A DNA stretch of 64,000 nt from Aphidius gifuensis (Eukaryota; Arthropoda; Insecta; Hymenoptera; Braconidae): NCBI RefSeq assembly GCF_014905175.1, contig NW_025220583.1:58501-122500 (forward strand), given 5' to 3'. A program made the position numbers and the translations under genes. Every line of letters begins with the position of its first letter. Positions within the stretch are counted from its first letter, which is position 1. A model generated the notes under the pieces. That model saw nothing but the letters and a program-made list of their open reading frames with translations. It was not told the origin of the DNA and did no database searches. Shown piece by piece: positions 33,879 through 44,287 of this stretch.

Positions 33879-34389
33879 GTAAGTTTTATTTTCATTAATA
33901 TGTATTATGTTTATACGAATGACAGGTTAAAGTGACAGGTTCACAACAACAATTTTTCTTCTCCTTATAAGTATATAGTAAATTACATGATGGTACAGCA
34001 TTTTTCTAAAAAATGTGCATTGGTTCTGATGCGTCGAGAGCTAATTATTTAAAACAAACAAAAACTTCTTACTTGTGATGTTGAAGTATTTAGAGTTTTG
34101 TTTACATATAGATAGGTATACTTACTCTTCGTATAATCATAGTAATTAAAAAGACCTAGTAACGTTTGTTGGGGCGTGTTGCCCGCGTTACCCGTTGAAA
34201 ATTAAAAATTTTCAATACTCCGGCTAGGGCCATAGTTATTTTAATTTTTCAGATATAATAGAATTATGGTTTTTTTTTTTTTATTATATTAAATTATGGT
34301 TTTTAAATAATTTTATGGTTTATTGATAATAAAATTATTCAAAAATAAATTTTTATGTTTATTTTTTTTTTTTCTCCAAAATATTGGAG
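33879..34389. other. Gene-free stretch
   Basis: No supported gene or named repeat. Confidence 0.45.
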
Positions 34390-35560
34390 ATATCCGAAAA
34401 AACCCACAATGCGGGCGGTAGAGTTTTTTGAGACGCAAAATAAGAGCCGTTTACGAAGTTTTCAATCCAATTTTACGTTGAGTTATTTATTACCTAATTC
34501 TTTAAAATTGTCAAAAAATTGATTAAAAATGCTATAACTTTCAGGATACTGAAGATAGAAGCATTGTATTAGGCTCAATTGAAAGTTATTACTGCTAGCG
34601 AATGGCTAAGGAATCGGTGTGTTTTACCTGTTAATTTCTGAGCAATTAATGTAGCCAAAGAAATTAACAGGTCAGTCACATATTTTTTTCAGCTATTGGT
34701 CGTATATATATCTTTTATATATCTTTTTTTTTTTTTCAAATTTCAAGGTTTTTATTTTCTGCTACAAAAACTATTGTTCAGAGTAGAAAAAGTCTATGTT
34801 GCGGGCGATAGAGTTTGCAAATACGCATTTTTTGAACCTAAAACGAAGTCTCTATTTTGATTTTTTTACGAGTTATTGTTAGCGTCGTTTTTCGTTTTTT
34901 TTCAAACCACCATATTTGGAGTTATTATCATCATAGAGACTTTGTATTAGCTCCTTCGAAAGATCAAGTGCTTTTCAAAAAATTTCTGCTCTATGTTGTA
35001 TACTTTTTGAGAAAAAAAAAAAAATGTCTTTTTTTTTTTTTAATTTCGAGTTTTTTTTTTTTTGGTTCGAAAACTATCGCTCATGGCGGAAAAAGTCCAT
35101 AATGCGGGCTCTAGAGTTTTTGTAGACGCATTTTTTGAGCCTAAAACAAAGTCTCTATCTTGATTTTTTTTATAAGTTATTGCTGGCGCCATTTTTTGCA
35201 CCATTGAAAAAATTTTTGTATAAACGTCTGTCTTTTTTTTATTTGAACGCTTATCCATTTTTAAGAAATGAAACATGATAGAGAAATATCTAAAGATCAT
35301 ATCAACCCTCCTAACTTATGCTCTCAGATTCATAGTTTAGATGGCATTTAATTTAGAACAAAGAACAAACATTTTCCAAAAATCGATTTTTCCATTTTTT
35401 TTTCTGAAACTTTTAGTCACAGGGGAAAATTTTATGCTGGTTTTCGAAGAGTTTTTCGAGGCGCTCCTTTTGAGCTACGAACGAACTTTCTAAGTTCAGT
35501 GGTTCAAAAGTTATAGACTTTTTTTTTTTTCGTTGATAAATCCAATACTGCGGCTGAGCC
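34390..35560 (+). repeat. Four degenerate tandem units of ~300-390 bp
   Basis: Units begin near 34400, 34790, 35090 and 35420. Each has a GGAAAAAGTC(C/T)AT-like start, ATGCGGGC..TAGAGTTTTT, ACGCATTTTTTGA(A/G)CCTAAAAC and AAGTCTCTAT, then a GAGTTATTG-like sequence and a T-run. Units 2 and 3 are the most alike; unit 4 is the most diverged. Small open frames here on both strands are not credible genes. Confidence 0.65.
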
Positions 35561-36495
35561 TATGGCTCCTAGCCTCCGTAAAATGAAAAGAGCATAACGT
35601 TGCCTTTTTATTTACTGTTTTGATTTTTTAAGCACGTTTTCAAGCATTACACCGATTCATTTTATTAATATCGCCAAAATAATTTTTTACTTTGACAGGT
35701 TGTTGTTTGTCTAACCTCGGAATTGCATGGAAACTCAGATTTTTATTTCTCCTGGAATTACTGTTGCACCCAGAAACGTAAAGTTTTGTTTTTTATGTTT
35801 TTTAATCAATTTTGGGGAAAATTTTGTACCAGACCTCTTAAACAATTTGTAAAAATATTATTTGTTTATTAATTTAGCATATATACTGTGTATACCACAT
35901 ATGAATGGATGTATAAAATAGTTTCCAGAAATTTACCACTAGGCGTCGTGGTGAATTGGGCGTATCCCAATACTTGATAAATATTCATTATTATAGATAT
36001 TATGTTTATTCTAGTGTATTGAAAAAGGTACTTTTTAGTTTAAAAAATAATTTTTGATTCAAACTAAAAAGTGCCTTTTTTATTAAGTATAATGTATTAC
36101 GTATGAAAAAACACAGTGATATTCAAAGTTTCAACATCGATATTATTAAGATTCAACTACATATAATATTTCATCTGTCGATATTTATCGATTTTAAATT
36201 ATTCAAGTTCGGTGAACATACTGAATGAGAGATAGTGTTTGTGAAATTTAGTTTGGGAACTGAACTATCGAGATGCTGTAATGTATGTTACACGGCGTAT
36301 AAAAGTGAAGACGTATTAATATAAATAAAAATAAAAAAATATTGATAAAACAAATACAAATCTCTTATATCGCCACTTTCAGAGAGTATTATCATAACCC
36401 AGACAACATGTTTTTTTATTCGGTTTTTATAGAAAATTTTCTCACGATTACGGATACATGCGCAAAGTGGTTAGAAATGGAGTTGAAGTAGAGAA
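35561..36495. other. Gene-free stretch with one short inverted pair
   Basis: Around 36024-36082, AAAAGGTACTTTTTAGTTT and its inverted copy AAACTAAAAAGTGCCTTTTT form a hairpin with a loop of roughly 20 bases. No gene seen. Confidence 0.5.
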
Positions 36496-36690
36496 AAAAC
36501 GGCTATTTATCGGTTATACATCGTATAGTTATTAGAACAATGATTAATTCTAAAATTTATTAATATCAATCAATAAAGCTCGTGAAGTATGGAAAAAACG
36601 GCTCTTTATCGGTTATATATCGTATAGTTATTAGAAGAATGATAAATTCTAAAATTTATTAATATCAATCAATGAAGCTCGTCAAGGAGA
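36496..36690. repeat. Tandem duplication, ~97-bp unit, two copies
   Basis: AAAAAACGGCTATTTATCGG near 36496 recurs near 36594 as AAAAAACGGCTCTTTATCGG. The match goes on through CGTATAGTTATTAGAA and TATCAATCAATAAAGCTCGT. About six differences by eye. Confidence 0.85.
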
Positions 36691-37109
36691 AAAAAATGTT
36701 TCGATAAAAATTTAGATAATAATTTATAAATTTCAATACATATATTTTTTTTGCAAATATAATAATGGCTAATAAAAAAACTCTTCGAGTTAAAAAAGAA
36801 CGTCAAAATAAAAATTTATTTTTGAACTTTTTTTTCTACTTATGAGTTGTATAATCGTTAATACCAAATTAGGAAAAAAAATCGATATATTGAAATTTTA
36901 AAATCATTGATTATTAAAAATTACTGAACAACAATAATTGTATGAAAATAGAAAAAAATAAAATAAAAACAAACAATATTTTTATAAATGAATAAAAAAA
37001 AAATTTGTTTAAATGTGTACTCATTATTATTTTGTTCAATTACAACAACACGCCAAAGATGTTCACGCATAATAAACCCGCGAGTCTAGATGGCTCACAA
37101 TTTTTAGTG

Positions 37110-37560
37110 ATCCGTAGGACACTTATGTTTTCACTTTTCGTGTGACTTTTTGTTATTTCGCGATTAAAATAAAAGTTATGAATCGAATTGACTTCTACGA
37201 TGCCCATTATGTTCCATTTTTTTTCCCAAAAGCAATTATCATATTTATTTTCAAATTTTGGGCCTTATCAGATGTGATAGTGCCATCTTTCGACAGGGCC
37301 CAATTTCAAATATTGACGGATCGATTTCGGCAATGTTTTAATCGACGACGCTTCATCTGTAGACTCTACGATATTTTTTTGAAATTTTTCGGCCGTTTAT
37401 TTTTTTTTTCATTAAACAAAATATAGTGTCAGAATTTATTTTTGCAAGATATTTTTTGAACCACCACACCAAATTAGTTGACGTTAAATGAAATTTATGG
37501 TTTTTTTTCCAAAAACAATGGTCATATTCTTTTTGAAGTTAAATTTCTTTACGGAGGGTA
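37110..37560 (+). repeat. Repeat C with leader, one unit
   Basis: TCCGTAGGACACTTATGTTTT (37111) and the unit landmark GGGCCTTAT (37260) align with the copy at 9800-10200. The 94-residue frame inside is open only by chance; the same region in other copies is closed. Confidence 0.75.
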
Positions 37561-37584
37561 GTGAAAAAATTCGAGGCCCTGCTA

Positions 37585-37730
37585 GCGTTACGCGCTCGCG
37601 TTTACTCTCGCGTTTACTCTCGCGTTTACTCTCTCGTATACTCTCTTGTAGACATTCTCCCGGATACTCCCTTGTAGACGTTCTTTCGTATACTTTCTGC
37701 TATACTCTCTGCTATACGCTCGGTTGCAAG
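37585..37730. repeat. TCTCGCGTTTAC minisatellite
   Basis: Units of about 11-12 bases (CTCGCGTTTA) repeat near-perfectly four times at 37597-37632, then decay into TCTCTTGTAGACATTC, TCTCTGCTATA and similar. It is GC-richer than its surroundings. Frames on both strands through it are artefacts of the repeat. Confidence 0.8.
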
Positions 37731-37979
37731 CGGATAAAGAGAGGAGAATTACATAGAGAGAAGGGAAGCCGGCAAGCATTATACATGCACTATATATAGC
37801 GTATAAACTCGGAGCGTCAGCTGCTATGTGTGTATGCGTGTGCGACTTTTTGTTTGTTTATTTATTTAAATATTATTAAACAGTTCAACTGAGTTTAATA
37901 CTTAAATAATTGATTTTTAAAAAAATTCATTTGAACGTATCAAGCAATAGTTATCTCGCGGGTTTGAAGAATCATTATC

Positions 37980-38390
37980 ATAATAACAATAAAATTATTA
38001 TAAATATATATAAATGATAATTATAACAACAATAATTTTGATAATATACCAATTATTCACAATAGTATTGATATTAATAATAATATCTATAATAATGATA
38101 TTTTGAATATCAATACTAATAATTATCAATATTTATATATGAATGTTATTGTCAATATTATTATTCATATTATTAATATCACTGATATTATTATAAATCG
38201 ATAATATTATTGTTATTATTACTAATATTATATTGATATTATTATTATCGATGATATTTTTGAAATTATTATTTTATTTATACTATGGTTATATATGAAT
38301 AATATTATTATAAATAATAATAACTCCAATAATATTATGATTAACAATAATATCAATATAATATTATTAATAATATCGATGGTATCAATT
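37980..38390. repeat. AAT/ATT cruciform-prone tract
   Basis: About 400 bases almost wholly of A and T in AATAATATTATT-like palindromes with GAT/ATC steps. No gene. It abuts the left end of the foldback element at 38391. Confidence 0.6.
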
Positions 38391-38904
38391 ATATCGTCGC
38401 ATTAAAGAATGAAGGGCGTAAGTGCAAATTTATAAATTTTTGGGTTGTTCATCTAATTTTAATACTTAAAAAAAAGGGAAAATGGTCGTAACAACCTTTG
38501 ATAAAGGATAAAGGGCGTATGTCCAAGGATTTACGCCTTTTTTCCCATTATCAAAATAATTTTTGATAAAAGATGAAAGGCATATTTTCAATTTTATTTG
38601 AAATTTATTTAATGGCAGGATTTTTTAAATTATTGATTGTTTACTGATAATTATACATAATTTATTGTCAATAAGAAAAACATAAAAATAATTACAAATC
38701 TTCATCTTTTATTAAAAATGATTTTGAGAATGGAAAAAAGGCGTAAGTCCCTGAACATACGGACTTTTTTTTTTTCTTTAAGCCTTAAAATTGGATGCAA
38801 AGCCCGAAAATTTATAAATTCGCACTCACGCCCTTTTTCTTTTAGAGGAAAAAAAAATTCTTAAAAATGGCACTTACGCCCTTCTTCCATTAATGTGACG
38901 ATAT
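38391..38904. mobile_element. Foldback element, GACGATAT-type TIRs of ~36 bp
   Basis: The left end ATATCGTCGCATTAAAG with GGGCGTAAGTGC is matched in reverse complement at the right by GCACTTACGCCC..TTAATGTGACGATAT (38868-38904). A second inner inverted pair (GTGCAAATTTATAAATTTTT and AAAATTTATAAATTCGCAC) lies at 38420-38445 and 38805-38830. No coding. The right half is present in copy 1 of repeat A (6641-7021), so repeat A is at least in part this element plus its right flank. Confidence 0.65.
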
Positions 38905-39001
38905 AAATAATAAAATTTATAATAATAATATTCGAAATATAAATACTAATAATTATTATTAACTTATAATATTTATATTTGAATATTATTGTCAGTATTA
39001 A

Positions 39002-39044
<43 letters not shown>

Positions 39045-39110
39045 ATTCATCGTGACATTACTCTGAAAGAAGTTTCACTTCTCCCGCGCGTACTCGCAAC
39101 ACGCTAATTT
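38490..39110 (+). repeat. Dispersed repeat A, copy 2
   Basis: Matches 6641-7222 from AACAACCTT through the (ATT)n tract to CGCGTACTCGCAACACGC. The end of the match is followed directly by repeat C units, unlike copy 1. Confidence 0.75.
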
Positions 39111-39114
39111 TTTT

Positions 39115-39870
39115 TTTTTACTTTTTGGGCCTTATTAGATTCAATATTCTTATTTTTTGACAGGGCCCAATCGTAAATATTAACCGATCAATTTCGGCAA
39201 TGTTTCAATCAACGACGCTTCATCTGTAGACTCTACGATATTTTTTTCAAATTTTTCGGCCGTTTATTTTTTTTTTTATTAAACAAAATGTAGTGTCAGA
39301 ATTTGTTTTTGCAAGATATTTTTTGAACCGCCAAACCGAATTAGTTGATGTTAAATGAAATTTATGTCTTTTTTTTCCCAAAAACAATGATCATATTTTT
39401 TTTTCACTTTTTGGGCCTTATGAGATTTAATATTCTTATTTTTCGACAGGGCCCAATTTCAAATATTGACAGATCAATTCCGACAATGTTTCAATAGACA
39501 ACCCTCTGTTTGTAGACTCTACGATATTTTTTTCAAATTTTTCGACCGTTTATTCTTTATTTAACGATATGTAGTGTCACAAATTGTTTTTTTGCGATAT
39601 TTTTTCAACCGCTGAATCGAATTAGTTGATGTTAAAACAAATTTAGGTTTTTTTTTTTCCAAAAACGGTCGTCAAATTTGTTTTTGATTTTTGGGCCTTA
39701 TTAGATTTAATATTCTTATTTTTCGACAAGGCCCAATTGTAAATACTAACCAATCAATTCCGGCAATGTTCCAATCAACGACGCTCCATCTGTAGACTAC
39801 GATATTTTTCTCAAATTTTTTGCTCGTTTATTTTTTTTTTATTTACCGATATGTAGTGTTCCAATATTTT
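39115..39870 (+). repeat. Repeat C tandem array, about 2.6 units
   Basis: GGGCCTTAT landmarks at 39127, 39413 and 39693 give periods of 286 and 280 bases. Each unit has the linked blocks GGCCCAAT, CAATTCCG(G/A)CAATGTT(T/C)CAATC, CTACGATATTTTT and TAGTGT(C/T). This shows the family can be a tandem satellite. Confidence 0.85.
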
Positions 39871-40223
39871 TAATTGGGCTCTGTGATAAAATAATGAAAT
39901 TCAATCTGACAAACTCAATTTTAATAATGATTATTAAAGATGAAATTTTCTTTATTTATTATTTTTTATTATGTTTAAACGTAAAAAATACAAAATTTCA
40001 AATCGTTTAAACTTTTTTTTTAATTCATTCTTCTACTTCATGTACTATATTGTTGTCATTACTATATTGTTAATACGTCTTCATAATGTAGATATGACAT
40101 CTTTGATTACCATACTTCCTGTGAAGGTGTATAATAAATATAGAAATTTATAAGATGACATTATTATACTATCAAATGAATTTGTAAAATTTATTTCTCG
40201 TGACCATGCTTTCATTGATTCTA
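39871..40223. other. Gene-free stretch
   Basis: A 60-residue plus-strand frame (39971-40153) has a hydrophobic middle but no supporting evidence. Nothing else seen. Confidence 0.4.
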
Positions 40224-40886
40224 TTAAAGAGCTAAGATGTTGATAATCAATATCCAGACTATCAAAAAATAAACTTTCTTTTTTGAAGCTACGTACTTTA
40301 GAAAATTTGAATTCATCCTCCAATTATACGGCAAAATAGAAGGCATTACATCCAAATTTTCCATATCGTTATTTTTTGTCATTGATACTAAAATGCGAAA
40401 TGCTACACTGAAAAAAAAGTTTCTAATTTGAGAAATCTTGATTAATTGGAATGTCAATGTCATTACGTATTCATCTGTGGTTAAACTCCAAATTTTTAAA
40501 TTTTTTTTCCACATTGAATGACCGTAATCCTCTTTGAGTTCGTAATTTTTATCGTATACACAGCGCAAGTCATGTTCGTATGCAAAAAATGAATGATACG
40601 CTGTTTTACGTAACAACCAATCCCATTGAGGAAAGTTTTTCAATGTGGATAAATAATTCAGAACCAACTCATAATAATGAATGCCATTATCCTTAATCGT
40701 TGGTTCTCGATTGGAGTTAACCACTGTGAGATGATATGCCCGACATTTTTGTGCTCGTAACGCTGAACAATTTGAACACAGATGGTTTATAGAGCATATA
40801 AAAGTCGGTTTTCGGTTGTTGAATATTTTAAATATTGAAGTTTCAGCTTCATTAAAAAATTTTCGATGACAAATACCTATATCCAA
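40224..40886 (-). CDS. Unrecognised ORF fragment, about 220 residues
   Basis: An open minus-strand frame that starts at an acceptor-like TTTTTTGGATATAG and reads through residues such as CSINHLCSNC, LRCVYDKNYELKEDYG and WSLTTDEYVMTLTFQL. The composition is protein-like and not low complexity, with several Cys and Trp. I do not know the family. It lies about 250 bases downstream, on the same strand, of the Ulp1-like fragment and could be a further part of the same former gene cluster. No start codon context or stop-free extension helps to decide. Possibly a fragment of a transposon protein. Confidence 0.4.
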   Translation of the reverse strand: MDIGICHRKFFNEAETSIFKIFNNRKPTFICSINHLCSNCSALRAQKCRAYHLTVVNSNREPTIKDNGIHYYELVLNYLSTLKNFPQWDWLLRKTAYHSFFAYEHDLRCVYDKNYELKEDYGHSMWKKNLKIWSLTTDEYVMTLTFQLIKISQIRNFFFSVAFRILVSMTKNNDMENLDVMPSILPYNWRMNSNFLKYVASKKKVYFLIVWILIINILAL

Positions 40887-41124
40887 AAAAATGAAATTTG
40901 TAAAGAAAATTGAACGCTCATATTTAACGCACTATGGCAGGCAGATATTGGTAAAATCCGAATCGATGATGATTTACGGGTTATATTGTAGATGGCCATA
41001 AATATAATCGACAATATTAGAATTAATATATAAATCTTGCAATCTGTTTAAGCAAATTAAATAACTGTTATGTCCTGTGGTAGGCGCACTAAATTTTTTT
41101 AATTTTCATTGTATAATATATGTT

Positions 41125-41787
41125 AAGGGTGTGTTTCGATAGCATAATAACCACTGTTAACGACAACGGGTTGTTTTTCATGAGATTTGCAAAATAAAAT
41201 GTTTGCTTTATGAGGAAACAAACGATTAACATATTTACAGGCGAGCTACTGAATGTTTGGATCTGAGTATTTTATCTTGAAGCCTTTATTTCCCCTTTCA
41301 TTCGTCCCTTCAGTCACACATACATTTATAAAAAAATAAACGATGTAAACCGAGTGCTGCCGAGCATGTTAATTTCAGCTGATTTCGGCTATCTCGAAGT
41401 AAATTCGGAAGCATTCGGATTACATCGTTTATTTTTCTTTTAATTGTGTGTGTGATTTGAGGGATGCATGAAAAGGGAAATATAGACTTGAAAAAAAAAA
41501 ACTCAGATCCAAACATTCAGTAGCTCGCCTGTACTTTGTTCATCAGATAAACTATTGTATAAATTATCATAAATATTTAATACTTTCGTTTTATAATAGA
41601 TGCAAGACCAATGATTATTCAATTCTTCATTACTCAATTTTTCTTGGCTAATGATCTGCAAATATTCACCATCTATTGATATAGCTTCAATAAGAATTGA
41701 ATCATTTAAAAATAAATTTGAATAGGGATGAAATCTTGTTTGTCGCCTTAATAGTTCATGAAATGTATTAATATGGTCATTAACGCA
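41125..41787 (-). pseudogene. Ulp1/C48-like cysteine protease domain, interrupted by a MITE
   Basis: Minus-strand coding in two pieces, 41787-41534 and about 41235-41128, separated by the MITE. The first piece begins VNDHINTFHELLRRQ, has the catalytic-type His in NHWSCIYY and the Asp in LNIYDN. The second gives YVNRLFPHKANILF and then EKQPVVVNSGYYAIE, where C48 proteases have Q..DCG. Here the Asp-Cys pair is Asn-Ser, so the nucleophile is lost. A TAA follows soon after. Members of this family remove SUMO or similar modifiers; relatives are also carried by DNA transposons. The frame across the MITE closes perfectly on removing the element with one TA. The N-terminal part of any larger protein is missing. 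Confidence 0.6.
41238..41531. mobile_element. 294-bp foldback MITE with TA duplication
   Basis: Perfect 31-bp ends start CAGGCGAGCTACTGAATG and finish CATTCAGTAGCTCGCCTG; imperfect pairing continues nearly to the centre (for instance TAAACGATGTAA and TTACATCGTTTA). TA lies on both sides (41236-41237 and 41532-41533). The TA target suits a Tc1/mariner-like or similar non-autonomous element. No coding. Confidence 0.88.
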
Positions 41788-41886
41788 TAATAAAATAAAT
41801 AAAAAAACGAGGAAGTATATTAAAATTTATTTATTGAATAGTAAAATTTTAATTAAAAAAAAAAACAAATACAGAAAATAAATTAT

Positions 41887-42479
41887 CTATTCATTTTCAT
41901 TGTTAGATTTCTCTTTTATCATTTTAAGGAGATTCGAATTATATTCTTCATATAACGATGTTAATCTTTGAACAACTAAATTTAATTTTTCCTAACCCTG
42001 AAATGAATTCGAAAAAATTAGTTGTTGATAATTAATAAAATCATTAAATTATTATTCGTACATTGTAGTTATATTTCCGAACAACAAATTTTAATACAAA
42101 GGTACTATATTTCAATTTTTCAATTTTATCTTTCAATAAACGATCATAATCATCAAGTTTCAACAAATCTTCTGTTGAAATATCCAACAGTTTTTCACAA
42201 ATGTCATTAAATGCTGTTGACCAAATACCACTTTTCGAATCTGATAGCATCATCTACATAAATTAAAAAAGCAAACGTATATTGAAATTGAATTTAATTT
42301 ATTTGATTTTTCAACTTACTTTTATTAAAACCTGAGGCTTGAATTTGCTTGAAGTTGTATTACAACAATCACATGCATATATATTATTATCGTAAGACAA
42401 CTTTCGCTTACAATTTTCTGATAAACAAGCCTCGTAAATTATGTTGGAGGTATTTATTTTCAAGATGAAGCCTTTACAT
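41887..42479 (-). CDS. RPA1-like C-terminal domain (DBD-C), three exons, N-terminus missing
   Basis: Large-subunit replication protein A C-terminal domain, which binds single-stranded DNA and holds a zinc ribbon. Minus-strand exons: about 42470-42320 (donor GTAAGT), 42253-42062 (acceptor TTTATGTAG, 64 codons, donor GTACGA), and 41991-41887 (acceptor GGTTAG, stop TAG 41887-41889). All joins are phase 0. The zinc ribbon is EACLSENCKRKL..YACDCCN. Then come WSTAFNDICEKLL, LKLDDYDRLLKDKIEKLKYS and FVLKFVVRKYNYN, all in the order of the RPA1 family, ending in LTSLYEEYNSNLLKM. No stop or frameshift breaks these exons, yet the upstream OB folds expected of RPA1 are not present within 300 bases, where repeat B begins. 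Either a partial duplicate or a transposon-linked RPA gene. Confidence 0.72.
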
Positions 42480-42804
42480 ATATATATATTTTCCTTGTGG
42501 TATTAACATATTTTTGTCAAGCAAAGTCCAGACACGAGGAGTACAATTCGGTTAATCATATGAATTTTTTTTGTTCTATTTTTTTATCTGAAGATACACT
42601 CGAATACTACTTCTGTAAACTAATCATATAGTAACGATTAATAATTTGTCAAATCTAAATAATCGTAACATGATATAAAATTATTGATTCTATATCCTAC
42701 TTTCTGGTTTAAGTAATGGTGGATTCAGATGAATCGACGAGACATTTGTGATCTTCAAAGATTTCTTTTTATTAAATTCAGTCACTGAGGCTTTTTTAAC
42801 AAGT
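42480..42804. other. Gene-free stretch upstream of the RPA1-like exons
   Basis: No further RPA exon seen. Confidence 0.45.
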
Positions 42805-43508
42805 TGAAATATCGTAGCCGGATCATTTATTAGACAATCAATATTGCCCTTTAAAATAATCCAACTAGATATGTAATTAGATTAACCCTGTTTATCCTGC
42901 GCAGCCAGGGCGCATAAGAAAGGTAGGGAGACGGATTTGCGTAATGTAGGGAGAGGTAAAAAGGAACCTGAAAAATGCGCGAAAATATAACACAATGATA
43001 CGGTAGAAATAATTTCAAATAACACTTGTAAATTCAGTAAAAGTCGGAGCACAATTTATTAATAATTTACCCCTGTTACTATTACATGAAAATGCGATAC
43101 AAAACAATTATTAAATAGGTAACCCAATTAAATTTTACTCGCGCGTCGCGTCGAAAAGAAAGAACCTAAAGCCATGCGGTCGTGACGGAGTCAGAGACAG
43201 AGAAATATTAAAATTGCGAATAACCCGAATAATAATTAAATTATGACGGCCGAAATACTAGCGACGGGATTGAGAAGCAATCCAGTCGATTAATTAAGCA
43301 AGTCACTGACTCTACATTGACGCTACGATGACGCTTGGCTTTTACAATGTTAATATTTTTACACTTGTCATAAATTCACAGAACAAACACTGAATAAAAT
43401 TTATTTAAAAGAAGGTACTTACATTGATTGTCGGTGATTTAATCTAGCAATCTAGTGACGGCGTGTGTCTTGGCTTGACCTCGGAGACGCTCGCAAATTG
43501 ACAGGTTG
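42805..43508. repeat. Dispersed repeat B, copy 2
   Basis: Matches 13664-14374 (see copy 1) with about 10-12% differences by eye. It starts TGAAATATCGTAGCCGG and reaches GACGGCGTGTGTCTTGG, then weaker similarity to about 43508. It sits upstream of the RPA1-like exons and may have displaced earlier ones. Confidence 0.8.
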
Positions 43509-44287
43509 ACTTGGTTACAATATCGCCAGTAACGATGTATAAAAATATATATAAATATATATATATATTTTATATAGATGTGGTACAATGTAATTATACA
43601 ATTCGGTTGTATGTGATCGAAGATTAAATTATGTCAAATTGTAGACATAAACGTAGCACTGACTTTACAGTAAAATCACAGTAAATGTTACTTTTATTTG
43701 AATTTAAAATAAAATAATTGTACGAAACTTCTTCACTGTACTTTATAAATTGTATTCAATATTAAATGGCTGACCACGAGGTCGTATATTTGTATAATTA
43801 AATATTTAATTATTTTAAATAAATAACTGATTATTTATTATAGCAAAAATGTAATTTATTCTATTCAATATTTATTTGATTAGACAATGCAACACAATGC
43901 GTGCCTTGAATTTAATTTACTCAAGCAAGAAAATTTAGACCATGCGGTCGTAATTTATTACAAGTTAAATTTGTAAATGATTTAATGAATTTAAATTAAT
44001 GATTTAAGTAATCAAATGTTACTTAAATATTATTGAAACAATAAACTGATAAAATAATCAATAAGATATTGAATAAGTCTTCAGTTGGATCAATCATTGT
44101 ATAATGCCCTTGAAAACTTCAACCATTAATATAAATATTTGTCATTAAATTAAAACTATAATCAAAATAGTAATACAATCAAGAAGACTAGTAAAAGACT
44201 AGTCTTCTTGAAGACAGTACAAGAATAATGTTTAAATATTGAAAACTAATAAATATTTGAATAATTTAAGAATTGAAATTATAAAAA
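43509..44287. other. Gene-free stretch with one perfect hairpin
   Basis: (TA)n near 43545-43575. No coding. The hairpin at 44180-44210 is listed separately. Confidence 0.5.
44180..44210. repeat. Perfect 13-bp hairpin
   Basis: CAAGAAGACTAGT, loop AAAAG, ACTAGTCTTCTTG. It lies 3' of the hAT pseudogene. No U-run or coding relation makes a terminator plausible here; probably a short foldback remnant. Confidence 0.7.

Noticed and set aside
37488..37799. Frames on both strands with Arg/Leu/Ser or Tyr/Arg repeats
   Set aside because: They run through the TCTCGCGTTTAC minisatellite; repeated peptides follow from the DNA repeat.
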